Assembly (NCBI GenBank): GCA_023436205.1
Contig: JAEZKC010000126.1
Location: 1 to 13,436, forward strand
Length of the DNA stretch: 13,436 bases
Direction of reading: 5' to 3'
Source of the DNA: Fibrobacterota bacterium
GTDB taxonomy: Bacteria; Fibrobacterota; Chitinivibrionia; Chitinivibrionales; Chitinispirillaceae
The stretch's first letter is position 1; each line of letters opens with the position of its first letter. The notes beneath the pieces are model-generated. The model saw only the letters and a program-made list of their open reading frames with translations, was not told the DNA's origin and did not search any database. Made by a program: the position numbers and the translations under genes. Below, piece by piece: positions 6,157 to 13,436 of this stretch.

Positions 6157-9100
6157 ATGACCAGACTACCCTTTCATTCTGTTTTTCTGAAATTAGTGCT
6201 GTTGATGTATGTAACCATCCTGTTTACTTCTTCGGCACAGGCCCAGTTCAGCCCTAAAGCTTTTGAGCGAAGCGGCAGCATGTTCTTTGTGACCCCGCAG
6301 CACATAAGCGTCCTCTCAACTGAAACCAGAAGCGCCCACTTTCTATACCGGGTGGAGGATGAGACATTCAATCTGAAAGATGTCATACAGGATGGAGATC
6401 TTCTCTGGGCCACCAACAATGCCGGAGCCCTGATCTGTGTCAATATGCTGACCCGCACCGTTGATGAACTCAGCAAAGGACGCATCCCCGAAGGCGGCAA
6501 ACTGGCCATGGATAGAAGGTTTGTCTGGGTGGCCACATCAGACTCTCTTTACAGGATGGAGATCACCAGCAAAGAGTGGCTTTCTTTCCCCATGAACACT
6601 TCACGCCTGCAGATTCAGGGCGCAATCAGCTTCAATGATCAGATACATATAATCAGCAGTAAAGCCACCCACATCTTCAGGCCGGGAATGGAGGACTGGG
6701 CAATGATCCCTCATCCTGAATTCACTCTGAAGAGTAACGACAACCTGATTTACAGGAATGCCGTTTTTTTTACTGAAGACAGCTCTTTTCTGAGATACGA
6801 CCCGGCTACCCGGCAATGGTTCCGCAACAAGCTCAATAATAAAGTTGTCGGCACATATCTGGAATGGGACAACCTGACCCTCGCCACATCATCAAGACTC
6901 TACCAGTTCGATTTCAGAACAAATCTTCTGGAGCCCAAACCTCCGACACCGCTGCTTAAAAATGTCAGAGCGGTGACATCATCCGGACAGTCGATAGTGG
7001 GAGCCATTGACAAAGGTCTTCTTTTCTACTATTCACCATTTGATCTTGACCTTGTGCGCTATCCCGAAGACTACAGCCCTGAGCAGACCACTAATCTTTT
7101 CAGGATGAACCAGTACCTGATACTTCAAAATGATCAGTTTTTGCTTCTGTATGATGCTGCGCACAAGTTGTGGACCCGCGTTTCCGTGCAGCTTCGCGAC
7201 CGCGATCCGCAGGGGCAGTATGCCTGGAGCCAGAATGGCACCTTTACCCGCCTTCCAGCTGATCACCTTTCATCACTGCAGGGCACCTTCACCGCAAAGC
7301 AATTGCCTCAGGCCACCTATGATGGTCCCGGGAGCCTGGAGACGGTGAAAGGCAAGTTCAATGCAAACGGCACCCTCAATCTGCACACTACAGATCAGAG
7401 CGGACGGTTTCTGGATCTGTATGCAGACAACTCCCCCGCCACCTATCCTCCCCAGAAGGGTTTCTACTATAAAGGAGCCACAGGTGATATTTTAACAAAC
7501 GCAAAATTCGGGTTTCACAATTCCGGTTGGAACAACTCCCCTCTTGCCCCGCAGGTGTTCTCTGAAGGCATCGAAGCCAGAGCGGGAAGCCAGCGCACAA
7601 CAGAAGGTCGCGACCGAAGTCTTATCAGCGCCAACGTAGGAAGCGGTTATGCACTGTCTAGAACAGAGTGGGCATCATTCAACTATGCCGTTAATGGTTT
7701 GTATTATCTGAACATTCCTGTAGATCGCTCAGTTCTACCCTCAAGCATCCGCCTCTTTGTTGATGGAAGCGAACTGCCCGGCACTGATTTTGTCTTTCTT
7801 CCGCAATCCAACGCTGTCCAGATTCTCAGGAAGGAGAAGACTGATCCCACAAGTCACATCCAGATCAGCTACTCGGCGAAAATTCTCCCCGACAATCCTT
7901 CAGCTGTGGAATTGACACCAGCCAAACATTTCGGCAAAACGGATTTCGCGGAGATGACGGTATCACCACGATCATGGCTTTCCGCTCATACGGGCTTCAT
8001 TAACACCGAGGGTGAAAGCGGTCCCATCCTTCATACGGGGACCGCCATCGAATGGCGTGATTACGAAAGAGATCGCATGTTTCAGTTTACACCCGATTTC
8101 GCCTACGACAGCAAGCTTGGAGGATATGCGGCGAACGCCTCCTGGTATGGACGACAGGACAAATTTTTCGGTTCCTACAAAGGACAGTACATCAGCCGCG
8201 ATTTCAACTCCACCGATAAACTTGCGTTTGCAGATGAAAAGCTCGAGGGTGAACATGAGATCAGTGCCGGGTACAATGTAAGCGATATTCTGAGGGCAGC
8301 CTATACCCAGTCAAACCGAATCACCTCCGGCTCTTCAACGTCTCACTATGAAGTCAGCGGTTCACTTGCCGGCGACCTTCTCCCCGATATCGATCTTTCG
8401 CTTTCATCAAACCAGTTCGAGATCGATGACGGATTCGATGTTCAAAACAAGAGCGTGCTGAAATTAAGGCTCTCTGATCCGGCATCACGATTTCTGCAGG
8501 ATAAGACCGGCGCTTACAACTTCGGTTACGATTTCGCCTTTACCGATTACTATGCGGACGACGACCGAAACGGCCGTATAATTTACGGATCAGGAAGCAT
8601 CTCCCCGCTGCCATCGCTCTCTTTCACAGGAGTGGGCACCTACAGGTCCAACCCCGATGATTCCTACCTGGCTCGGGAAAAGAGCCCCGCGGTGATTATC
8701 ACCGCGCGGGACCTGCCCAGGGGAATCGATGCACAGGCGGGTTACATGACCTCCCTTTATGAAATGTCCGATGGAAAAAGCACCATGGGTGTGCAGAGGA
8801 ATATTTCGAGCTTCATTCGCCCCGGGGAATACGTTGAAATTCTGCAGATGGCCACACTCTATCTCGCCTATTCCCAGATTCTGGAATCGAACATTCCCGC
8901 AGATGTGTCTCCCTTTGAATCGGCAATTCGCGCCAATGAGTATACGTCAAGGAGAACAACCGTGGAGGGTGGCGGTCTGATTCTCACTCCGATTGACAAT
9001 CTGTTTTTAAGCACCCTCAATCAGAGGATCAGGGAACATGAAACCCCCACCTATCAGAGCTTCAATCATGCAAAACTCTGGCTTGAAAACAGAAGCAAGG

Positions 9101-9498
9101 TTGAGGGGTACCTTGAAATGCAGAAGCATCTTAAATGGTGGTATATCCATGGATCATCCAATTATGAGCATTACTGGAACAGCAGCTTTCTCACCGGTAC
9201 AGGTGTTTTCATGACCAGATCCTCCGAGGGTCCCGCCCTGTATCTCATCGGCGGCCCCCAGCTGAGCGCATCCTACAGCAAAGTGTTAGGTAGAGGAATT
9301 CGACTGGAAAACAGCCACTTTTTGAGACTTTTTGCTGAAAAGCAGAGTGCTCCCTATACAAGCGGTTTGATTTATAATATCTATTTACGACTGAAATTCC
9401 CGAGAGAGATTTCGCTTCTCTGCGAGCTGAACACTTCCATGCGCGAGCCTAGAATAGCCGAGGCCAGCGGCGGCATGTACATCAATGCAGCATTCTAA
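6157..9498 (+). CDS. Large outer-membrane protein: propeller-like N-terminus plus predicted beta-barrel
   Basis: I do not recognise a named family. The 1113-residue protein starts with a signal peptide (hydrophobic 9-24, cleavage likely after Ala-Gln-Ala29). Residues about 40-345 hold some seven units of 40-45 residues with a recurring pattern (hydrophobic strand, then xLYRxDxxTxxW), for example 122-141, 200-221 and 319-339, as in a beta-propeller. Residues about 510-575 resemble a small beta-sandwich (SSIRLFVDGSELPGTDF), a pattern I recall from very large FCB-group surface proteins. From about 595 to the end, short alternating amphipathic strands and many aromatic residues suggest an outer-membrane beta-barrel, and the last residue is Phe as expected for BAM-inserted proteins. 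It has its own candidate promoter and no strong ribosome binding site. It sits upstream of polysaccharide genes, so a role in export or surface attachment is possible but unproven. Confidence 0.85.
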   Translation: MTRLPFHSVFLKLVLLMYVTILFTSSAQAQFSPKAFERSGSMFFVTPQHISVLSTETRSAHFLYRVEDETFNLKDVIQDGDLLWATNNAGALICVNMLTRTVDELSKGRIPEGGKLAMDRRFVWVATSDSLYRMEITSKEWLSFPMNTSRLQIQGAISFNDQIHIISSKATHIFRPGMEDWAMIPHPEFTLKSNDNLIYRNAVFFTEDSSFLRYDPATRQWFRNKLNNKVVGTYLEWDNLTLATSSRLYQFDFRTNLLEPKPPTPLLKNVRAVTSSGQSIVGAIDKGLLFYYSPFDLDLVRYPEDYSPEQTTNLFRMNQYLILQNDQFLLLYDAAHKLWTRVSVQLRDRDPQGQYAWSQNGTFTRLPADHLSSLQGTFTAKQLPQATYDGPGSLETVKGKFNANGTLNLHTTDQSGRFLDLYADNSPATYPPQKGFYYKGATGDILTNAKFGFHNSGWNNSPLAPQVFSEGIEARAGSQRTTEGRDRSLISANVGSGYALSRTEWASFNYAVNGLYYLNIPVDRSVLPSSIRLFVDGSELPGTDFVFLPQSNAVQILRKEKTDPTSHIQISYSAKILPDNPSAVELTPAKHFGKTDFAEMTVSPRSWLSAHTGFINTEGESGPILHTGTAIEWRDYERDRMFQFTPDFAYDSKLGGYAANASWYGRQDKFFGSYKGQYISRDFNSTDKLAFADEKLEGEHEISAGYNVSDILRAAYTQSNRITSGSSTSHYEVSGSLAGDLLPDIDLSLSSNQFEIDDGFDVQNKSVLKLRLSDPASRFLQDKTGAYNFGYDFAFTDYYADDDRNGRIIYGSGSISPLPSLSFTGVGTYRSNPDDSYLAREKSPAVIITARDLPRGIDAQAGYMTSLYEMSDGKSTMGVQRNISSFIRPGEYVEILQMATLYLAYSQILESNIPADVSPFESAIRANEYTSRRTTVEGGGLILTPIDNLFLSTLNQRIREHETPTYQSFNHAKLWLENRSKVEGYLEMQKHLKWWYIHGSSNYEHYWNSSFLTGTGVFMTRSSEGPALYLIGGPQLSASYSKVLGRGIRLENSHFLRLFAEKQSAPYTSGLIYNIYLRLKFPREISLLCELNTSMREPRIAEASGGMYINAAF

Positions 9499-9545
9499 TC
9501 TGACTTTCCGGCCAAAGTCGACCGAAAAGCCTGCGATTTCTAAAG

Positions 9546-9566
9546 GAGGAGTCGTGCGGACTCCTC
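9546..9566. terminator. Hairpin downstream of the outer-membrane protein gene
   Basis: GAGGAGTC (9546-9553) and GACTCCTC (9559-9566) form a perfect 8-bp stem with a 5-nt loop, 47 bp after the stop codon. No T-tract follows on the plus strand and only a short one on the minus strand, so it may be a pause, stability or factor-dependent termination structure. The rest of the 192-bp gap up to 9691 shows only a weak promoter-like TAGAAT near 9635. Confidence 0.45.
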
Positions 9567-9690
9567 AAACCACACAAAGCTACATACCGATGCGTTTACA
9601 AAAGAAGTATGGCATTCATTCCTAAGATATTGTAGAATCAGTTGAGTACATCATTATCAGACACGAGTTTACACTGAAACCACTTGAGAA

Positions 9691-10908
9691 ATGAACATTC
9701 TTTATATCTCAAACGAGTATCCCCCCGATACCGGTTACGGTGGAATTGCCACGTACACCAGAAATATGGCCAGAGCCATGGTAAAACTGGGCCACACGGT
9801 GCATGTCATCTGCCGCTCGGAGAAAAGCGAAGGCGCCGTTGTGGATGATGAGGGGGTTACTGTTCACCGCACCGTCTGCGGCCCCTACCCTCTTCCTGTT
9901 CACAAGGCCTGGTATCCCCTAAGGCGGCTCTGTTATCTCTTCATCTCTCAGGCGCTGCACCGGCTAGCCTGGGCCAAAACGGCCTGGAAAAAGTTCAAAG
10001 AGCTGAGCAGGTCCATTAGATTTGACATAATAGAATACCCTGAATGCGGGGCGGAAGGTTTCTATTTCGCAAAAAAGTGCACTGTTCCCACAACAGTACG
10101 CCTGCACACACCCTGGAGTCTGGTGAGGGAAATTGACAAAATCAAGGAACATCCTCTCGACAGATTTCTTCAGGCGTATATGGAAAAAACATCCATCTCG
10201 AAAGCCGATACAATGACATCCCCCTCCCGTGCACTGCCTCTCCTTTTAAGTGAAAGGTGGAACATTCCGCATGCGACGGTGTACCCCAATCCGATCAACA
10301 GCCAAGACTACTCTTCGCAACGCGGGAATAGCCAATGGATTTACACCGGAAGACTTGAATACCGAAAAGGCGTTCATGTGCTGATTGAGGCCTATGCCAG
10401 GGTGTGCACCACTCACAATCCTCCTTCCCTGCTTTTAGCGGGAGCAGCGGTGGGTACAATGGATACTGGAGAGCATTATGGCGACTACATCCACGGTCTC
10501 ATAAACGATTTAGATCTGAAATCAAAGGTGCAGCATCTTCCGGGAGTGCCTCACAGTCGCATCGCAACTTTGCTCAATGAGAGCTCGGTGGCCTTTTTCC
10601 CATCGCTCTGGGAAAACTTTCCCTACGCCTGCATGGAGGCTATGGCCTGCGGGTTGACCGTAGTGGCTTCGGACTGCGGCGGACTGCCTGAAATGATAGT
10701 TGATGGAGAGAGCGGCATTCTATGTAAAGCCGGTGATGCCGATGCTCTGGTTGCTTCCATGCGCAGCATTCTTGACAATCCCGAGAAGGCATCGCTGCTC
10801 GGTAAGCATGCGCGTGAACGGGTGCAATCACTCTTTGACCTCGAGATTGCGGCTATCAAGGCTCAGGAGTTGTATCTGCAAACAATTCAAAAGGAGAGCA
10901 GAACATGA
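9691..10908 (+). CDS. Glycosyltransferase family 4 (GT-B fold)
   Basis: Predicted retaining GT4 glycosyltransferase, 405 residues, which would transfer a sugar from a nucleotide donor to a growing glycan at the cytoplasmic face of the inner membrane. The N-terminal Rossmann domain begins MNILYISNEYPP and has the glycine loop GGIATYTR (17-24). The C-terminal donor domain shows GRLEYRKG with Arg221 and Lys226 placed to hold the diphosphate, PSLWENFPYACMEAMACG with the EX7E pair Glu308 and Glu316, and GGLPEMI (330-336). Length is normal for the family, and donor and acceptor cannot be read from sequence. The ribosome binding site is weak (GAGAA just before the ATG). The TGA overlaps the start of the flippase gene by 4 nt, so the two form a coupled pair for polysaccharide or glycolipid assembly. 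Confidence 0.94.
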   Translation: MNILYISNEYPPDTGYGGIATYTRNMARAMVKLGHTVHVICRSEKSEGAVVDDEGVTVHRTVCGPYPLPVHKAWYPLRRLCYLFISQALHRLAWAKTAWKKFKELSRSIRFDIIEYPECGAEGFYFAKKCTVPTTVRLHTPWSLVREIDKIKEHPLDRFLQAYMEKTSISKADTMTSPSRALPLLLSERWNIPHATVYPNPINSQDYSSQRGNSQWIYTGRLEYRKGVHVLIEAYARVCTTHNPPSLLLAGAAVGTMDTGEHYGDYIHGLINDLDLKSKVQHLPGVPHSRIATLLNESSVAFFPSLWENFPYACMEAMACGLTVVASDCGGLPEMIVDGESGILCKAGDADALVASMRSILDNPEKASLLGKHARERVQSLFDLEIAAIKAQELYLQTIQKESRT

Positions 10909-12524
10909 GCGGTGACAGACTGATTAAGAACTCTCTGTTCTCTCTCTTTAACTCGCTTTTCATGTTTGTGACCACATGGATAATCTCCATCTGGGTTGCG
11001 CGCGCTCTGGGTCCTTCGCAATATGGGATTTTCAATCTGGTGCTGTGGTTCGGAGGGACGATATCCTGGGCTGTGGGGATGGGGCTGGTGCATGCGGTAA
11101 CCAAGTTCATCGCTGAATTCCAGGGGAAGAACGAGAAGCAGATGATGCTTCCCATCATACTGTTTATCCTCAAGACAGAGCTTCTGGTAGCTCTTCCGGT
11201 AACAGCAGCAATGGTTTTCCTCCGAACCCATATTGCCGATTACTTCTTTACACCCAGCGAATCATTCTATTTCTTTTTGGCAGCTCTGGGACTTATCCCG
11301 GGACTCCTCACGGCCATCTTTTCCGCTGCCATCGAAGGCATGCAGAAATTCGAATACTTCACAGTGTCAAACCTGATCATCACCCCGCTCTCTTTTGCAG
11401 CCAAGATCTGGGTTCTGATTCAGGGCAAAGGAGTTTCAGGGCTTCTTACGGTGATGGTCATCTTTTCCATAGTAAACACCATTTTCTACTTTATTATCCT
11501 TACCCGTGAAGGTCTCTTCGACAAGAAAACATGGCGTCTTCAAAAAGAGGTACAGAAGAGAATCAGCGGGTACAACAGAAGCGTTCTGGCAATAATACTG
11601 TGCGATAAAATAGTGTGGGACAAAAGCGAAAACTACTTTCTGGGCAGATTCTGCAGCGCCTCGCAGATCGGTTTTTACAATCTTGGGTTCAACATAACCC
11701 AGCGGCTCACATCCATTCTGCCCAACACATTCTGGAGCGTTCTCTTCCCGGCCATGTCGGGGCTGTTCGGGTCGGGCGATAGAGAAAAAATGAAGCGGCT
11801 TTTTCACCTGTCCACCCGCTATCTGGCCTTTTTCTCTTTCCCCATGGGGGCAGCGGTCGCAGTGCTTGCCTTCCAGATAGTGAAATACCTTTACGGGGCT
11901 GAATATTCAGGGGCACACAAAATAATTCAGATCATTGCCGTGGCATCCATTTTCTCGAGCCTCTCAAAGCCGGCATCCGCGGTTCTTTACGGATTCGAGA
12001 AGCAGTCATTCATCTATAAGTATGGATCTCTTCTGGCGGTGTTCAATATCGGACTGGACCTCCTTCTCATAAAGCCGTTCGGGGCAACCGGGGCGGCGAT
12101 CTGCTACGGAGTGACCACGGTGATCGCCTCAGTGGGTGGCCTGATCTACACAACCCGGGTCATGAAAATCACCTACCCCTTCGTTTCTCTTGTGAAGATT
12201 CTCTTCTCCACCATAATAATGACACTGGTCATGGAGATGGTGATTATGAAAGACGGGTCGATTGTGGGATTTGTGCTTTCGGCAAGTGCTGGGCTTGTCA
12301 CCTATCTGGCCTGCAGCTTCTCCCTGGGCACGTTCTGCCAGGAGGACTACCGGCTGCTTGGCAACGTGAGAAACATGCTGCCCGGGAAGGTGAAGGCATT
12401 CGCCGATATTTTGATAAACGCGATCATCCATTTGAAGAGATCAAATGACGTTCTTGCTTCACAGCAGCAGATTGCAGAAAGCAAGGATGCGGATAAGGAG
12501 AAGAGTGAACACCCCGTTCCTTAG
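10905..12524 (+). CDS. Polysaccharide flippase (Wzx/PST, MOP superfamily)
   Basis: Predicted integral inner-membrane lipid-linked oligosaccharide flippase, 539 residues, of the MOP/MATE-like fold. The N-terminus (NSLFSLFNSLFMFVTTWIIS, then VARALGPSQYGIFNLVLW) is the usual opening of PST/RfbX proteins. About 12-14 hydrophobic segments can be seen, including about 15-32, 42-62, 83-106, 120-142, 155-173, 179-199, 306-325, 339-351, 375-389, 394-415, 427-447 and 452-476. Residues about 515-539 form a charged cytoplasmic tail (QQQIAESKDADKEKSEHPVP) longer than in many relatives. AAGGAG at 10891-10896 lies 8 nt before the ATG, and the start overlaps the GT stop (ATGA). The neighbouring glycosyltransferase suggests both serve one glycan. 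No Wzy polymerase or Wzz chain-length gene is in the window, so the pathway is incomplete here. Confidence 0.94.
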   Translation: MSGDRLIKNSLFSLFNSLFMFVTTWIISIWVARALGPSQYGIFNLVLWFGGTISWAVGMGLVHAVTKFIAEFQGKNEKQMMLPIILFILKTELLVALPVTAAMVFLRTHIADYFFTPSESFYFFLAALGLIPGLLTAIFSAAIEGMQKFEYFTVSNLIITPLSFAAKIWVLIQGKGVSGLLTVMVIFSIVNTIFYFIILTREGLFDKKTWRLQKEVQKRISGYNRSVLAIILCDKIVWDKSENYFLGRFCSASQIGFYNLGFNITQRLTSILPNTFWSVLFPAMSGLFGSGDREKMKRLFHLSTRYLAFFSFPMGAAVAVLAFQIVKYLYGAEYSGAHKIIQIIAVASIFSSLSKPASAVLYGFEKQSFIYKYGSLLAVFNIGLDLLLIKPFGATGAAICYGVTTVIASVGGLIYTTRVMKITYPFVSLVKILFSTIIMTLVMEMVIMKDGSIVGFVLSASAGLVTYLACSFSLGTFCQEDYRLLGNVRNMLPGKVKAFADILINAIIHLKRSNDVLASQQQIAESKDADKEKSEHPVP

Positions 12525-12560
12525 ATACCTACTCATTAGTTTGCCGCCCCGTTCCGCCGC

Positions 12561-12591
12561 TCATCCTGAGCGTAGTCTTCGGAGTCGAAGG
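12561..12591 (+). repeat. REP-like repeat, copy A (diverged)
   Basis: It starts TCATCCTGAGCGTAGT and ends GGAGTCGAAGG, sharing the core of copies B and C but about 2 nt shorter with a different centre. It stands head-to-tail with copy B, one base apart, 36 bp after the flippase stop. Confidence 0.7.
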
Positions 12592-12592
12592 G

Positions 12593-12625
12593 TCATGCTG
12601 AGCGTAGGTCTGCCGGAGTCGAAGC
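12593..12625 (+). repeat. REP-like repeat, copy B
   Basis: This 33-nt unit is 32/33 identical to the inverted copy at 1734-1766. Its ends ATGCT and AGCAT pair, so the single strand can fold. The position directly after the flippase gene would let it protect or end that transcript. Confidence 0.8.
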
Positions 12626-12718
12626 ATAATCAATGGAGACTGCAGAACTTCACGACTGCTAGACTGCACGATTAGGAAATGATTGTCCCATAACTCATTC
12701 TCCTCGAAAATAATTTTT

Positions 12719-12820
12719 GAACATGGCACCCTTTCAGGGCTGAAAATCATATCACTCCACACCCGGGGCTGCGCCGGCGGACCGGCTTACCCCGGGCTCT
12801 TACATTTCAGCCCTTCGGGC
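12719..12820 (+). repeat. Palindromic element E1 with nested hairpin
   Basis: The centre has an outer stem CCCGGGG (12762-12768) / CCCCGGG (12790-12796) enclosing an inner stem GCCGG (12773-12777) / CCGGC (12782-12786) with loop CGGA. Side hairpins flank it: TTTCAG/CTGAAA at the left and GCCC/GGGC at the right. The element is a diverged inverted copy of 12958-13059: 21 of the first 27 positions match, and the central stem arms are identical. Confidence 0.8.
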
Positions 12821-12881
12821 CTTCGGATATGGAAAAGAGAATCGTAATGAGAGGCGTTTTCTTCAGAATGGACTGGTCTTG

Positions 12882-12900
12882 TATCTATTTAATATAGATA
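12882..12900. repeat. AT-rich perfect hairpin between E1 and E2
   Basis: TATCTAT and ATAGATA form a 7-bp perfect stem with loop TTAAT. It lies near the middle of the 137-bp spacer between the two inverted palindromic elements. Confidence 0.5.
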
Positions 12901-12957
12901 GAATTTGGAATATCTTGGGAATAATGAAATCACCTTTAGTGGCAACCATTCTCCTGA

Positions 12958-13059
12958 GCGCTGAAGGCGTGGAATGTGACAGCCCGGGGTAAGCGGTCTT
13001 CCGCGAAGCCCCGGGTTACAGCAGACCCCGGTTTTGAGCTCTGAAGGAGCGGCATGTTC
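12958..13059 (-). repeat. Palindromic element E2, adjacent to the transposase gene
   Basis: Outer stem CCCGGGG (12983-12989) / CCCCGGG (13009-13015), inner stem GCGG (12993-12996) / CCGC (13001-13004), loop TCTT. Read on the minus strand it begins GAACATG at the base right after the transposase TAG stop. It has the same design as E1 in opposite orientation, with inner stem and loop diverged but the stem preserved, which suggests selection for structure. Confidence 0.8.
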
Positions 13060-13436
13060 CTAATCCCACAAGTATCTTTCATCGTATTCGACCTGATGTT
13101 TTTCAAGTAGCTCAATTACCTCCTTTTTATAATCGATCTTTTGGTGATGTTTCCTTTGATTCTTTACATAACTGATAACTTTATTCAGTTGAGATTGGCT
13201 TACTGAAAAAGATGCATACCCATTTTGCCAGGCAAAATTGTGAAAAATCGGATCTGTTGTTTTAAGCCATTTCGAAGAAGCTGACTTTACGTTTTCAAGC
13301 AGCTTGCCTATTGTAATAGTTCTCGGTAATGTACATGCAATATGGACATGGTTTTCTGTTCCGCCGATTTCGTATACATAGCTTCCTGTAACCGAGGCGG
13401 TTTTTACAATGTATGAGTAAAGTTCACCCTGGAATG
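13060..13436 (-). CDS. tnpA: IS200-like Y1 (HUH) transposase, N-terminus beyond the window
   Basis: The minus-strand frame is open from the window edge (first full codon at 13434) to the TAG at 13060-13062, giving 124 residues. About 25-30 N-terminal residues are missing by comparison with the usual ~150. It shows the single-strand transposase signature: GGTENHVHIAC with the metal-binding His-Val-His (visible residues 29-31), then LLENVKSASSKWLK, FAWQNGYASFSVS, and the predicted catalytic Tyr89 in ISYVKNQ with Gln93. It ends in EYDERYLWD, a C-terminus I recall as typical of this Y1 subfamily. Such enzymes cut and join single-stranded DNA at hairpins. The frame is intact in the visible part. 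The palindromic element E2 starts immediately after its stop, so the enzyme probably recognises E1/E2. It could be an IS200-type element or a REP-associated (RAYT-like) domesticated transposase; the missing N-terminus and right flank prevent a choice. Confidence 0.88.
   Translation of the reverse strand, partial: FQGELYSYIVKTASVTGSYVYEIGGTENHVHIACTLPRTITIGKLLENVKSASSKWLKTTDPIFHNFAWQNGYASFSVSQSQLNKVISYVKNQRKHHQKIDYKKEVIELLEKHQVEYDERYLWD

Larger units (their letters stand above)
12525..13059. other. Repeat-rich intergenic region without a gene
   Basis: This 535-bp stretch between the flippase and the transposase has no credible coding frame. It holds a REP-like doublet (12561-12625), two inverted palindromic elements (12719-12820 and 12958-13059) and an AT-rich hairpin between them. 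I see nothing of note in 12626-12718. Confidence 0.7.

Noticed and set aside
9502..9519. Hairpin GACTTT-CCGGCC-AAAGTC just after the outer-membrane protein gene
   Set aside because: The stem is only 6 bp and AT-rich, with no T-tract; the 8-bp hairpin at 9546-9566 is the better candidate.
10887..11231. 114-residue minus-strand frame at the GT/flippase junction
   Set aside because: Antisense to two confident genes and their Shine-Dalgarno sequence; low-complexity His/Glu-rich peptide with no motif.
12445..12762. Short frames of 76 and 77 residues on both strands at the end of the flippase
   Set aside because: Both run through the REP-like doublet and lack ribosome binding sites, so they are not credible proteins.
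12561..13059. CRISPR array
   Set aside because: Repeats are few, unevenly spaced, in both orientations and palindromic, with no regular unique spacers and no cas gene.

Overview
The window looks like a chromosomal stretch of a Gram-negative bacterium with roughly even base composition. Evidence for this is a predicted lipoprotein, a large signal-peptide protein ending in a beta-barrel-like region with a C-terminal Phe, and polysaccharide assembly genes. The HisF sequence recalls versions found in Desulfovibrio-like and Fibrobacterota/Chitinivibrionia-like lineages. That placement comes from memory of the families and is weak; no phylogenetic marker is present.

Layout from left to right. (1) Positions 1-1677, plus strand: two tightly linked genes of unknown function. 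The first is cut by the window edge and the second has a signal peptide. An AT-rich block covers the 3' half of the first and the 5' two thirds of the second. (2) Positions 1794-4394, minus strand: a compact operon whose genes overlap or nearly touch. It encodes a HAD-family phosphatase, a lipoprotein S41 (C-terminal processing) peptidase with a PDZ domain, and an ABC transporter ATPase without a visible permease. (3) Positions 4616-6006, plus strand: hisH and hisF overlap by 7 nt, encode imidazole glycerol phosphate synthase, and end at a clear intrinsic terminator. (4) Positions 6157-9498: a 1113-residue predicted outer-membrane protein with an N-terminal propeller-like repeat region. (5) Positions 9691-12524: a GT4 glycosyltransferase and a Wzx/PST-type flippase overlapping by 4 nt, suggesting surface polysaccharide assembly. 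(6) Positions 12525-13436: a repeat-rich region with no complete gene. It ends in the 3' part of an IS200-like Y1 (HUH) transposase on the minus strand, running off the window.

The most distinctive content is the repeats. A 33-nt palindromic repeat occurs at both ends of the window, with 32/33 matches between the copies at 1734-1766 and 12593-12625, and a diverged tandem partner lies at 12561-12591. Separately, two related ~102-nt elements with nested hairpins (12719-12820 and 12958-13059) lie in inverted orientation. One begins exactly at the base after the transposase stop codon. This is the architecture expected of a REP/BIME-type repeat family with its Y1 transposase. I saw no CRISPR array, tRNA, rRNA or convincing riboswitch, and no clear new multi-gene system.
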